64,000 nt of DNA from CALCKW01 sp033852095 (GTDB taxonomy: Bacteria; Pseudomonadota; Gammaproteobacteria; CALCKW01): contig JAWSVD010000029.1 in NCBI GenBank assembly GCA_033852095.1, positions 62,001 to 126,000 of the forward strand, read 5' to 3'. Of this stretch, positions 26,796 through 35,647 are shown in pieces. The position numbers and the translations under genes were made by a program. Below the pieces are notes generated by a model that was not told the DNA's origin, searched no databases, and saw nothing but the letters and a program-made list of their open reading frames with translations. The first letter of the stretch is position 1, and each line of letters begins with the position of its first letter.

Positions 26796-27212
26796 ATGGA
26801 ATTCAAACCCAAGGCGCGCTCGAACGCAGAGAATAACGGATTGCTTTTGATCCGCCTCGCGGTGGGCTTACTGATCCTGATGGCGGGACTGCAAAAGGCG
26901 TTCAACCCCGATCAATTGGTTGAATTTGCGGATGCCATGACAAGCATCAGCCTGCCCAAAGAAGCCGTTTACATTATTTTCTTGTTCGAAATCTTCATGC
27001 CCTTGATGCTCATTCTGGGTGTGCTGAGCAGGCTGGCAGCGGGGTTTGTCATCGCCTATCTGCTGGTGGCTATTTTTGCTATCAGCTTTGATTTTTTGTT
27101 TGAGATGGTACCTGGACGTGGCCACGCCCTTGAATCCGAATTTTTCTTCCTGCTGGCAAGCTTGGCTATCTGCTTTCTGGGCAGTGGCGACAAGGCACTC
27201 TACCCGGACTGA
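26796..27212 (+). CDS. DoxX family membrane protein
   Basis: A 138-residue inner-membrane protein with four hydrophobic segments (about 20-38, 60-78, 82-102 and 118-132) and the DoxX pattern LIRLAVGLLILMAGLQKAFNP ... LLILGVLSRLAAGFV. The family includes subunits of quinol oxidases and small redox-linked membrane proteins, with no clear role for this type. A strong ribosome site GGAGATAGG precedes the ATG; a TTG one codon earlier is less likely. It stands alone, and a strong terminator follows. Confidence 0.8.
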   Translation: MEFKPKARSNAENNGLLLIRLAVGLLILMAGLQKAFNPDQLVEFADAMTSISLPKEAVYIIFLFEIFMPLMLILGVLSRLAAGFVIAYLLVAIFAISFDFLFEMVPGRGHALESEFFFLLASLAICFLGSGDKALYPD

Positions 27213-27261
27213 ATTTACTAAGATCGGCTCGGGTGTTTCTCCCTGGCCTTTCAGCAGGCCT

Positions 27262-27293
27262 AAAAAAACCCAGGATTTACCTGGGTTTTTTGT
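27262..27293. terminator. Bidirectional rho-independent terminator
   Basis: A stem AACCCAGG/CCTGGGTT around the loop ATTTA, flanked by T/A runs on both sides (TTTTTT to the right, AAAAAAA to the left). It can end both DoxX on plus and the LRR gene on minus. Confidence 0.85.
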
Positions 27294-27313
27294 TGATAGC
27301 GAAAATGCGCTTT

Positions 27314-28630
27314 TTATCTAGAAGATCTTTTCCCTGCTCGACGGGCGAAGCCCATCAGAGGAAGCAGCCCCAACCACAGTGCTGCACCGCCGCCACCACT
27401 GCTGCTACCGGTCGTGGTGCCACCAGTTGTGGTTCCGCCCTGCCCCGTGACAGCATTGCTGACGTCGACACTGCCCGGCGCCGCAACTGTGCCACTCTGA
27501 ATTGTTGCAGCAGCACCGCTGGTGCTGTTCTGGTAGGCCGTTACTTGCACGCGATAACTGCCCGCCGCAAGGCTGATGATATTGGCGCTGCTGTTATCAC
27601 CGCCTTCGATGGTTTCTGTCGTCCAGTTAAGCCCGTCGTCTGCTGAGTAGGCGACAAAATAACCGTCCGCTGCGAGCACACCTGTCCAGCTGACCAACAT
27701 CGCGTTGGCACCGTTGGCCACCGCAGTGACACCGCTGACAGAAGCCAATGCCGGCGAGATTGGCAGCCCACTCGTGCCGGAACCAGAGGAAATACCCGTG
27801 CCTGTAGTATCGACATTTGCAGAAGCGATCTGCCCCGCACTTGGCAAGTTAAGTGTGCCGCCCAGGCCACTGCCAGCCACCACAAAATAATTTAAGTGGG
27901 TGTTATTGCTGTAGTCCGGGATCTGCCCTGTCACGGCGCTGCTCGATGCATTCAATCGCTGCAGCGAATCTTTGGAGACTTCCAATACCTGAGTAATATC
28001 GGCACTCAAGTTCGCAGTATTGTTGATGTTCAAGACCTGCAAAGACGACCCGCCGATGCCGCCTGCCAAACCTGTCAGGTACAAATTGTCGTTCAGGCCA
28101 GCGTACTGGAGTTCGGTGAGTCCACTCAAATCAGGCAACTCACCGGAGAGGCGCGTATTGTCCAGAAACAAGCCCTCGAGCCGTTCTAAGTCCTGCAGCC
28201 CTGTCGCCTCGCCACTGAGATTGTAATTGCCCACCAGATTGAGCGAGCGAACACTGCTCTTCACCGGGGCCAGAGCTGCCATCAGCGCGCTCATGTTGCC
28301 GTGCATCTCGGCGAAAGGAATTTCCAAACTGACGATTTCACCGCCGCTGCAGAGCACACCTGCCCAGGTGTCGCAGGCGGCGCTTTCGCCACCGATGACC
28401 CAGGGATCCCCGGCAAAGCTATTGCGAACACCGTCAATGCCCGCCAGGCCCTGCGTGTATTGGCCGACACCGCTCCATGTATTGGCATTGACCCAGTAGG
28501 TGTTGGGGATATCGACGGACATGATACTGCGAAGTGATTGCTGGGACGCGGCACTGGTGCCTGCGTGGGCGAAACTACTCAGTGCCATCGTGACAGTCAC
28601 TGCGGCCAGGGAACGCTTGAGAATCATCAT
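27314..28630 (-). CDS. Secreted LRR/FN3 protein with GlyGly-CTERM-like tail
   Basis: A 438-residue exported protein. A signal peptide spans about 1-23 (ALSSFAHAG). Residues 60-290 carry a plant-type leucine-rich repeat region, e.g. LFLDNTRLSGELPDLSGL and LNINNTANLS, preceded by a CDTWAGVLCSGG cap. An FN3 domain covers about 295-385 (AMLVSWTGVLAADGYFVAYS). A Thr/Gly/Ser linker leads to GGGGAALWLGLLPLMG and FARRAGKR, the small-residue/hydrophobic/basic tail of GlyGly-CTERM proteins, which rhombosortase cuts for surface release. The role is unknown; binding to proteins or carbohydrates outside the cell is likely. Confidence 0.75.
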   Translation of the reverse strand: MMILKRSLAAVTVTMALSSFAHAGTSAASQQSLRSIMSVDIPNTYWVNANTWSGVGQYTQGLAGIDGVRNSFAGDPWVIGGESAACDTWAGVLCSGGEIVSLEIPFAEMHGNMSALMAALAPVKSSVRSLNLVGNYNLSGEATGLQDLERLEGLFLDNTRLSGELPDLSGLTELQYAGLNDNLYLTGLAGGIGGSSLQVLNINNTANLSADITQVLEVSKDSLQRLNASSSAVTGQIPDYSNNTHLNYFVVAGSGLGGTLNLPSAGQIASANVDTTGTGISSGSGTSGLPISPALASVSGVTAVANGANAMLVSWTGVLAADGYFVAYSADDGLNWTTETIEGGDNSSANIISLAAGSYRVQVTAYQNSTSGAAATIQSGTVAAPGSVDVSNAVTGQGGTTTGGTTTGSSSGGGGAALWLGLLPLMGFARRAGKRSSR

Positions 28631-28891
28631 AGTTTGCTCTCTTCTTAGTCATCAAAATAGGCGGGCAATACACGGCTTTGCCGAACCTTTATGTTCGATC
28701 GCACCGGCGGCGAAGCGCGGGCAAATCAAACAAAACGTCATTGAGGAGACTTTATAACCAACTGGACAAAATCGGGGCGTGCGCTGTGTATCAAAAATGC
28801 TATAGACGCAAGAAACACGGGAGAGACCGAGAATTGCGCCACAGTGCGACCGGGCTTCTACCGGGAAATTGACAGAAAAATGCGAAGCGGC

Positions 28892-29875
28892 TCACAAAAC
28901 AGCGGAGCTGCTGCGACGGTACTGTGAGGGTGACTGAGCGGCCTGCGATTGCCACAGCCGACGCAGGCTTCGCTCATCCGCAAAACCGCAGCGCTCCGCC
29001 ACCTGCGCGATACTCAGCACCGTCTGCGCCAACAGCTGCTTGCTCAGCTCCAAACGCGCCAACTGCAGATAGTTTTGAATGGATTCGCCGGTTGCCAGCT
29101 GGAACCGGCGCCTAAACTGCCGCTCGCTCAAGCAAGCCTGCTGAGCAAACTGCTCTACCCGCCACCGTGCGCCAGGTGATTGCATGATGTCATCTTGGAT
29201 GGCGTGTATGTGGCCCTGCACATGATTGCGGTGCTGCAGCCAGAAGCTGAGGGTTTGCGCATTGCCGTCGCGGCGCTGATAGACCACCAGGTCGCGCGCG
29301 ATCTGCTGCGCTACGCCAGCATCAAAAAACCGCGCCACCAAACGCAGGCTCAAATCGATACCCGTGGAGATACCCGCACTGGTGGTGAAAGGCCCGTCTT
29401 CGACGTAGAGACAGTTTTCTTTCACGGTGGCGGCTGGGGCTGCGACACGCAGTTGCGTGAGCAACTCATGGTGTGTGGTGCAATTCCTACCATCGAGCAA
29501 GCCCGACTGAGCCAACAACAGCGCGCCGGAACACACCGCTCCCACACACGCATATTGCAAGGCGTGCTGCGCCACCCAGGCCACCGCCTGCCGCCCCTGC
29601 TCACCTTGCAGCTGGTGCGACATACGGCTGCTGCCGATTACCAGCAGCGCCGCCTGCGGTGGAATATCGGTGGGCAGAGCTTCCAGCTCAGCGAGAGACA
29701 AACCCTGCGCCGACACCAGCTGCTTGGCAGGCCCTATATACCGCAGTTGCAAATCTAGCCGCGCACTGGCAAACACCTGCGCAGGCCCCGCCAGATCCAG
29801 CAGATGCACCTCGGGCAGCACGAGTAAATCAACGTGCTCAAGCCTGCCGCCACTGACAGATTCAAGACGACGCAT
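28892..29875 (-). CDS. GlxA-type AraC-family transcriptional regulator
   Basis: A 327-residue regulator with an N-terminal DJ-1/PfpI-like (class I amidotransferase-like) domain (about 14-195, LLVLPEVHLLDLAGPAQVF ... VGAVCSGALLLAQSGLLDG with C in the nucleophile-elbow position) and a C-terminal AraC HTH pair (about 225-320, FAQQACLSERQFRRRF, IAQVAERCGFADERSLRRLW). Such proteins usually activate a nearby catabolic or detoxification gene. It overlaps the isochorismatase gene by 14 bp and follows it, so the pair is an operon; regulation of that gene is inference. Confidence 0.88.
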   Translation of the reverse strand: MRRLESVSGGRLEHVDLLVLPEVHLLDLAGPAQVFASARLDLQLRYIGPAKQLVSAQGLSLAELEALPTDIPPQAALLVIGSSRMSHQLQGEQGRQAVAWVAQHALQYACVGAVCSGALLLAQSGLLDGRNCTTHHELLTQLRVAAPAATVKENCLYVEDGPFTTSAGISTGIDLSLRLVARFFDAGVAQQIARDLVVYQRRDGNAQTLSFWLQHRNHVQGHIHAIQDDIMQSPGARWRVEQFAQQACLSERQFRRRFQLATGESIQNYLQLARLELSKQLLAQTVLSIAQVAERCGFADERSLRRLWQSQAAQSPSQYRRSSSAVL

Positions 29876-30614
29876 AAGCTCGGCTTGTGGACTGGCGGCT
29901 GATTAAGCGATCAAAATACAAACAATCAAAGGCACTGGCCGCAGGGTCCGCAGCAAAACCGTCACGGCAGCCGGTGTTACAAAACCCCACCTGAAATCCA
30001 CGGTAGTCGGTCAACGCATCCGCAGAGACGGGCTTGCCCGATCGGGGGCAGCGGCAATTCAAGCTCGCGTCCGTTGCGCGCGCTCGAATATGATCAACCG
30101 AGACCACAGCCGCAAAGCGCCCGGCGAGCACCATCTCCGTGTGCGCCTTGATCTGCGCCACGCTCGACACCTCGCCGTTCGGCAGCTGCATGTCGAAAGT
30201 GTGCGTGGCGTCCATGACGTACTCCACTTCATACCCCGCGTCACTGGCGACGCGCGCCGTGGTCTCGCAACACTGTTCGGTGCGCAGGCCGCTGATCAGC
30301 AGGCGGCTAATACCGCGCTGCACCAACCAGGGCTCCAGACCGGACTCTGACAGTGCATTGTGCACCCGCTTGTGAAATACAGGATCACCCGGCAACCTGT
30401 CTACCCACGCCATGGGCTCTACAAAACCCGAGGCCAGCGAAAAAGGCCCGCGGCTGACATGGTAGACAAAGATCACCGGCCAAGATTGGTTGCGGGCGTG
30501 GGCAATCAAATTGTTCTGCGCAGACTGGTAGGCGGCGAGATCTTGTTCAGTCCAAAATGGCATCTGCTCAAAGGACTGCTGTACATCGATAACCAGTAGG
30601 GCTGTGTTGCTCAT
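29862..30614 (-). CDS. Isochorismatase-family hydrolase fused to a YHS-like metal domain
   Basis: A 250-residue two-domain protein. Residues 1-180 are a cysteine hydrolase of the isochorismatase family with D10 (VIDVQQSF), K82 (HKRVHNAL) and C115 (TEQCCETTAR) as the likely triad. Residues 185-233 look like a YHS/TRASH-like metal-binding domain: C187/C189 in CRCPRSGKPVS and C212/C216 in GFCNTGC. This join is unusual. The hydrolase part could act on an amide or nicotinamide-like substrate, while the YHS part could bind a metal or detect it; both are inference. It is co-transcribed with the GlxA-type regulator. Confidence 0.78.
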   Translation of the reverse strand: MSNTALLVIDVQQSFEQMPFWTEQDLAAYQSAQNNLIAHARNQSWPVIFVYHVSRGPFSLASGFVEPMAWVDRLPGDPVFHKRVHNALSESGLEPWLVQRGISRLLISGLRTEQCCETTARVASDAGYEVEYVMDATHTFDMQLPNGEVSSVAQIKAHTEMVLAGRFAAVVSVDHIRARATDASLNCRCPRSGKPVSADALTDYRGFQVGFCNTGCRDGFAADPAASAFDCLYFDRLISRQSTSRAYASS

Positions 30615-30773
30615 GTCGCTCTCTCCAAACTATTCATAACAAAGTAGAGCTCCAGTTTCAGCTTTGGGCCGCGCCACAGCCACACCAATACAGACAAGCA
30701 CCGGACACATTCGGCCATCTTAAGCTACAGATGATATCGAATCACCTGCTCCGACTGCCCTGTTTTTTCAGTA

Positions 30774-32015
30774 CTACAGCGACTTTCTCGGCTCCACCAC
30801 TGCACTGGAAAACACCAGACCGGCGATCAGCGACATAAACAGCATAAAACTCTGCACCCCAATTTGATCGGCCGGTAATATCTGCTGACCGCTGACGGCC
30901 GCGTTGAGACCCACGTAGACCTTGCTGCCAGGCACCAGGATGACGATGCCCTGCAAGGTCACAAGTACCGCCGGCGCATTGCGCCAGCGGGCGAACAAAT
31001 TGGCGTAGATGCCCACGGCGAAGGCCCCGGCAAAGGCGGCGAGCGCGAGACCGAGCTCCGGCCGCAGATAGTCACTCACCGCAAACGCCAAAAGCCCCGA
31101 AGCCACCCCCCAGGGTGCGTCACGCCACTGTGTTTTGAACACCACGGCCAAACAACAGGACAGCAATAGAACCGCTGGCCAGACCAGAACATCGGGCACC
31201 GCAGGGGCATCCAGGGGACTGACAACGCCCCACAGCTGCACGCCGAGCGCAGCACCCAAGACCGTGCCGAAGTACAGCTTGAACAGCACCATCAGCGCAT
31301 CCATGATGCGCGCGGTGCCAGAGATCAGCTCGCGGGCGGCCAGATCCCTCAGCCCCAGAGCCAATGACAACCCGGGCACAAACACCACAATACTGGAGAG
31401 CACCAACAAGGGCTGGTTGATGCGCGGCTCAACGGTGGCGGCAGCCACAGCCAAGAAGGCAACCGTGGTTGCAGCCAGGGGCTCCAACATCTGCGCAATG
31501 CGCGGACTGCGCTCGGCCAACCACACCAAACCGTAGACAACTACGCCCAGCCCCAGGGAGAACAAGACATCCGGCCAAGTCGCCCGCATAAGCAACGCAA
31601 AAGCAGCGGGTATCAGGGAAAAAGCCAACAACGTCACGCCTGTGGAGTACACCGGCCCAGCAGACTCTATCTCCCCCAAGCCTTGCATCGCTTGCTCTAG
31701 GCTCATGCCGCCCAGCACGAAATTTTCAACCAGCGCATCGGCGCGGGCCAGCGACCCCAGATCAAGCTCCCCCGGCGCCACGCGCATGGAGTAGTTATAG
31801 ACTTGCTGTTCGGGAGTCTCCACAGGCCACAGACAAAAGATCAGCGAAGTCGGGTTGACCAAAAAATGCCCGCCCATCTGCAGGTGTTCAGCCACGTTGT
31901 TGAGGTGCGCCTCCAGCCGGTACGCAGGCGTACCATAGCGATGCAACATGCCGCCCAAGCGGATGAGGAAAGCGCGTTTTTGCAGCACTGAGGGCTGTGC
32001 GGTTTGAGGCGACAA
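30774..32015 (-). CDS. ThrE-family threonine/serine exporter
   Basis: A 413-residue inner-membrane protein. The soluble N-terminus (LIRLGGMLHRYGTPAYRLEAHLNNVAEHLQMGG) is the ThrE cytosolic domain, and about ten hydrophobic segments follow in two halves, matching the fused form of YjjP and YjjB. FVPGLSLALGLRDLAARELISGTAR and IVILVPGSKVYVGLN are conserved loops. It should export small amino acids by proton exchange. The TTG start at 32015 is backed by AGGAGC at good spacing before it, and the family starts there. Single gene, no operon partner seen. Confidence 0.88.
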   Translation of the reverse strand: MSPQTAQPSVLQKRAFLIRLGGMLHRYGTPAYRLEAHLNNVAEHLQMGGHFLVNPTSLIFCLWPVETPEQQVYNYSMRVAPGELDLGSLARADALVENFVLGGMSLEQAMQGLGEIESAGPVYSTGVTLLAFSLIPAAFALLMRATWPDVLFSLGLGVVVYGLVWLAERSPRIAQMLEPLAATTVAFLAVAAATVEPRINQPLLVLSSIVVFVPGLSLALGLRDLAARELISGTARIMDALMVLFKLYFGTVLGAALGVQLWGVVSPLDAPAVPDVLVWPAVLLLSCCLAVVFKTQWRDAPWGVASGLLAFAVSDYLRPELGLALAAFAGAFAVGIYANLFARWRNAPAVLVTLQGIVILVPGSKVYVGLNAAVSGQQILPADQIGVQSFMLFMSLIAGLVFSSAVVEPRKSL

Positions 32016-32299
32016 GCTGGGCTCCTATTGAATGCTCCGAACGGCGATGATGCTACTTGATAACAGGCCATCAAGTGCAACAAGCTATCAGCCCGGCCTC
32101 ACATGCAGGCACGGTCAGCATGACCAGAGCGCCCGCACACATGCCGCGCAAAGCGTTGCTTAAGGCCCGCAATCGGGTATTGTTGAGAGGATCAACAACG
32201 ATGCAAATAAATACACCGCATCAAGCCGCTCTCGGACAGCCTTCGAAAGACGCTTGAGCCATAGACAGAGCCTGGCGATCCCAGGCATTTTGGGGTTAC

Positions 32300-33679
32300 A
32301 TGAGCCGCAGCAACACCCTTACATCAGCGCCTCTACCAGGGCGTTCGCATCCGCAGCTGCACAGCCTCGCAGCGAAGCCAACCACAGCTAAAGCGCGGCT
32401 CTTGCTCGGTCTGCTCTGTGCTCTGCCTACCATCAGCATGGCACTCGATCTCGGTCCACGGCCCGAATTCCCACCGAGCGATACTGACCGCGTTCGCCTC
32501 GGCCAGCAGCTGTTTTATGATCCGATTCTCTCGGGCAATCAGAACATCAGCTGTGCCACCTGCCACCACCCCAACTTCGGCACCGCCGACGCGGTGTCCC
32601 TGGCCATTGGCGAAGGCGGCAAGGGCCTGGGCCGAGAGCGACAGTTCGGCCACGACAACCTGCCCGAACAGCGCATCCCGCGCAACTCGCCAGCGCTGTG
32701 GAATTTAGGCGCCACCGAGTTCGATACCTTTTTTCACGACGGCCGCTTGGAATCTGACAGCAGTCAGGCCAATGGCATCCGCACGCCGCTGGGCGCAGAC
32801 ATGAGCCGCGGTTTCCAGTCGGCGCTGGCGGCCCAAGCGATGTTCCCGGTGTTGTCCCCCGACGAAATGGCTGGCCACTATTCGGAAAACGACGTGAGCC
32901 GAGCGGTGCGATTGGGCATGCTCAGTCAACCCGGCGGCGCCTGGGACTTGATCGCGGCTCGGGTGCTGGATATACCGGCCTACGCGCAGGCATTTGAACA
33001 ATCTGCACCGGGCGAAAAAATCACTTTTGCAGCAGTCGCCAATATGATCGCCGATTTCATCGCCCATGAGTGGCGCGCGGACAACAGCCTGTTCGACCGC
33101 GTCATGCTCGCCAAAGCCGAACTGCCCGCCAGAGCACAACAGGGCATGGATCTGTTCTACGGCAAGGCGCAGTGCAGCACTTGTCATTCGGGTTGGTTCC
33201 AGAGCGATCATGATTTCCACGCGATCGCACTGCCGCAGATCGGCCCGGGCAAGGCGGCGCGCTTTGAATCCCACGCCCGCGACGAGGGCCGCATGCGGGT
33301 GACGGGCGATGCGGATGACGCCTTCAAATTTCGCACCCCCTCCCTGCGCAACGTCACCCTCACCGCGCCCTACGGCCACAACGGCGCCTTCGCCAAGCTC
33401 AGGGACATGGTGCAGCACCACCTGGACCCTGTGGCCTCGCTGCGGCGCTATGACATAGAGTTATCCCTGCTGCCGGATTTCCCCGGCGCGCAAGATCAGC
33501 GCATATTGGCAGACCCCGCCGCCATCGACGCGATCGCAGCGGCCAACGAGCTTGAAGCCCAGACACTCAACACGGCGGAGCTCGAGCAGATCATCGCCTT
33601 CCTCGGCACGCTGGAAGACGCGCCAGAACGCCTCGGCGTACCGAACGAAGTCCCCAGTGGTTTGGCGGTGGAGCAGTAG
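32300..33679 (+). CDS. Di-haem cytochrome c peroxidase (CcpA/MauG family)
   Basis: A 459-residue exported protein with two haem c motifs: CATCH at 85-89 and CSTCH at 292-296, spaced as in bacterial di-haem peroxidases. NSPALWNLG, FHDGRLESD and FKFRTPSLRNVTLTAPYGHNGAF are typical of the MauG/CcpA family. A hydrophobic stretch at about 34-48 (ending SMALD) is the export signal, although a long N-terminal tail precedes it. It could reduce H2O2 in the periplasm or oxidise a partner protein. Its convergent neighbour is a CRTAC1-like protein, a pairing often seen. Confidence 0.88.
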   Translation: MSRSNTLTSAPLPGRSHPQLHSLAAKPTTAKARLLLGLLCALPTISMALDLGPRPEFPPSDTDRVRLGQQLFYDPILSGNQNISCATCHHPNFGTADAVSLAIGEGGKGLGRERQFGHDNLPEQRIPRNSPALWNLGATEFDTFFHDGRLESDSSQANGIRTPLGADMSRGFQSALAAQAMFPVLSPDEMAGHYSENDVSRAVRLGMLSQPGGAWDLIAARVLDIPAYAQAFEQSAPGEKITFAAVANMIADFIAHEWRADNSLFDRVMLAKAELPARAQQGMDLFYGKAQCSTCHSGWFQSDHDFHAIALPQIGPGKAARFESHARDEGRMRVTGDADDAFKFRTPSLRNVTLTAPYGHNGAFAKLRDMVQHHLDPVASLRRYDIELSLLPDFPGAQDQRILADPAAIDAIAAANELEAQTLNTAELEQIIAFLGTLEDAPERLGVPNEVPSGLAVEQ

Positions 33680-33755
33680 GCACTGATACAGCACACCCCT
33701 TGTGGCCGCTAAGCCGCAGGCGCACCGGCGGCATGCCCACGATAACGCGCCGAAC

Positions 33756-35345
33756 CTAGGGGCGCCTCAGCTGCACTGTCTGATTGCTTTCCATCGTCTG
33801 CCAATCACCGACCGCTCCCTGTGGCCAGATCACCCGCAGCTCCACCTCGCCCGCATCTCCCAGCCCAAAGTGCTGAAAGCCGGCCTGACCACTGGCGTGG
33901 CCACCGCCGACGGTCACTTCGCGCGTCTGCAGGCCCTGCACTGTTTTGATCTCGATGAAGCTGCCCACCGCTGAACGGTTCGGTGCATCTGCGATCAGAT
34001 CGACCAGCAACCAGTTCCCCGCGCGGTGCTGATTGGCGTACACCTGCAAATCCGCGCGGCGGTTGAGCACCGCCAGATCGAGGTAGCCGTCGTTGTTCAA
34101 GTCCATCAGTGCGGCACCGCGTGAGCGCGCCATCGAGGCGACACCCGCCTCTGCAGCGGCTTCAACAAAAGCACCCGAGGGCTGTTGCAACAACAAATTA
34201 TTGGGGTCCTCCATCGCCGCCACGGGCATTTGCTCCACATTGCCCTTGGCCACAAAAAGATCATCCAGGCCGTCGTTGTTGACGTCGCCAAACTGCGCGT
34301 GCCAACCGGTGGAAGGCCTGCCGTCCCCACCCGTGTGAGGCCGGTGCGCGGTGGCGCCGCGCTGGTAGGTGTCGTTGCGCCACACTGGGCCCGTAGCCGT
34401 GGGGTCGAAGACCTGCAGCTTCTGATCGCCCATGGAGGTCAAATAAATCTCGGGGTAACCGTCCCCGGTGATGTCCCTGGAGGCTATGCCCATGCCCCAG
34501 AGGGAGTAGTGCAACCAACCCTGCTCCTCTGAATACAAGCTAGGCTCCGCCCCCATGGCCCAGAGCTGTTCCTGCCCGCCGCGCACGTAGTAGTGTCGGT
34601 CATTGCTCACCCGCAGGTCCGCACGCCCGCTGCGGCCCCAATCGGAAAACAACATCGACAGCGCGCAATAACCGGGCTCCAGCAGCTGGGGCTCGTGATA
34701 GCGATTACCTTCAGGCCGGTACACAAGAGTAGGGTCACACACTTCAAAGGGACCCGCAGGGTCAGACCTATCAACGTAGCTGCCAAAGGCAAGCGTGGGC
34801 AGCGCATTGCCTCCCTCCCAGGTGGCGGAGAAGGCAGTGCTCCAATAGTCCCCTGCAGCGAAGCCCAGCGACTCAAAGGGCGCGAAGCCACAATGGCCAT
34901 TGCCGCGCAGCAGTAAGTCAGGCCCGACCCGCAAGACCACCAGATCGAGCGCGCCGTCGCTGTCTATGTCCAGTGGGTAGGCGCCCACCACCCCCTTCAG
35001 CGCCAATGAGGCGGGCGTAGCAACGCTGAAGCTGAGTTTATCCGCGGAGGTGTTTCTGAACAGCTGTGCGGGGTTTTCCCCGCCCGCCGCATAGAGTTCG
35101 GGCAGCTGATCGCCGTCGCAGTCAAAAGCCGCCACGCCGCCGCCTACAAAATGCTCCCACTGGCCGTCGTAAACATGAGAAGAGACATCGACCGGATCAA
35201 AATGAGGCGTTTCTGGCTGGGAGGCTAGTGCCAGAACAGGACAGGCGGCGAGCGTGAATAACAGGGAGCTGAGAGCGAGCGCCCGCTGAGGTGACACGGC
35301 GCTGCGCGGCAAAGGCGAATCTGAGTGCCGCCGCCGAATATTCAT
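33756..35345 (-). CDS. CRTAC1-like protein with FG-GAP/VCBS repeats and ASPIC/UnbV domain
   Basis: A 529-residue secreted protein. After a signal peptide (about 20-42, ending LALASQ) come FG-GAP-type Ca-binding repeats (FDCDGDQLPELYAAGG, DIDSDGALDLVVL, DITGDGYPEIYLT, DVNNDGLDDLFVA, DLNNDGYLDLAVLNRRADLQVY), which fold as a beta-propeller, and a C-terminal ASPIC/UnbV domain (about 440-520, GNWLLVDLIADAPNRSAVGSFIEI ... VTVGGGHASGQ, HFGLGDAGEVELRVIWPQG). Ca binding and an extracellular role are likely; the ligand is unknown. ATG 35345 has AGGTGAG before it, so it is preferred to GTG 35354. Confidence 0.87.
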   Translation of the reverse strand: MNIRRRHSDSPLPRSAVSPQRALALSSLLFTLAACPVLALASQPETPHFDPVDVSSHVYDGQWEHFVGGGVAAFDCDGDQLPELYAAGGENPAQLFRNTSADKLSFSVATPASLALKGVVGAYPLDIDSDGALDLVVLRVGPDLLLRGNGHCGFAPFESLGFAAGDYWSTAFSATWEGGNALPTLAFGSYVDRSDPAGPFEVCDPTLVYRPEGNRYHEPQLLEPGYCALSMLFSDWGRSGRADLRVSNDRHYYVRGGQEQLWAMGAEPSLYSEEQGWLHYSLWGMGIASRDITGDGYPEIYLTSMGDQKLQVFDPTATGPVWRNDTYQRGATAHRPHTGGDGRPSTGWHAQFGDVNNDGLDDLFVAKGNVEQMPVAAMEDPNNLLLQQPSGAFVEAAAEAGVASMARSRGAALMDLNNDGYLDLAVLNRRADLQVYANQHRAGNWLLVDLIADAPNRSAVGSFIEIKTVQGLQTREVTVGGGHASGQAGFQHFGLGDAGEVELRVIWPQGAVGDWQTMESNQTVQLRRP

Positions 35346-35354
35346 TTGTCTCAC

Positions 35355-35588
35355 CTTTTCTAACCCCTTTTCTCACCGTGAAAGCGCTCAGCGCCTCTCT
35401 GCCACACAGCTTAACCGGATCAGCGAGCGCCTCACAGCAGTTTATTTCATCTCTTGAATTAAAAAGCACTCGTGCGATAACCAGCCCTGTTCTGAACGCA
35501 CTTCTGTGCACGGCGATGGGGTAGAACCCATGCCTGCCACAAATACCAGACAACAGACCCCGCAGCCGCGGAATTTTGCTACAGACAC
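35355..35588. other. Spacer upstream of the CRTAC1-like gene
   Basis: No gene-like frame is seen in these 234 bp. It probably holds the promoter of the CRTAC1-like gene on the minus strand. Confidence 0.35.
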
Positions 35589-35624
35589 AAAAAAGGGGCG
35601 AGGACTTTCGTCCCCGCCCCTCGG
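35589..35624 (-). terminator. Rho-independent terminator of aceA
   Basis: On the minus strand a GC-rich stem AGGGGCGGGGAC/GTCCTCGCCCCT closes on the tetraloop GAAA and is followed by TTTTTT, 24 bp after the aceA stop. Confidence 0.85.
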
Positions 35625-35647
35625 CTCTACAACGCTGAATCAGATCG

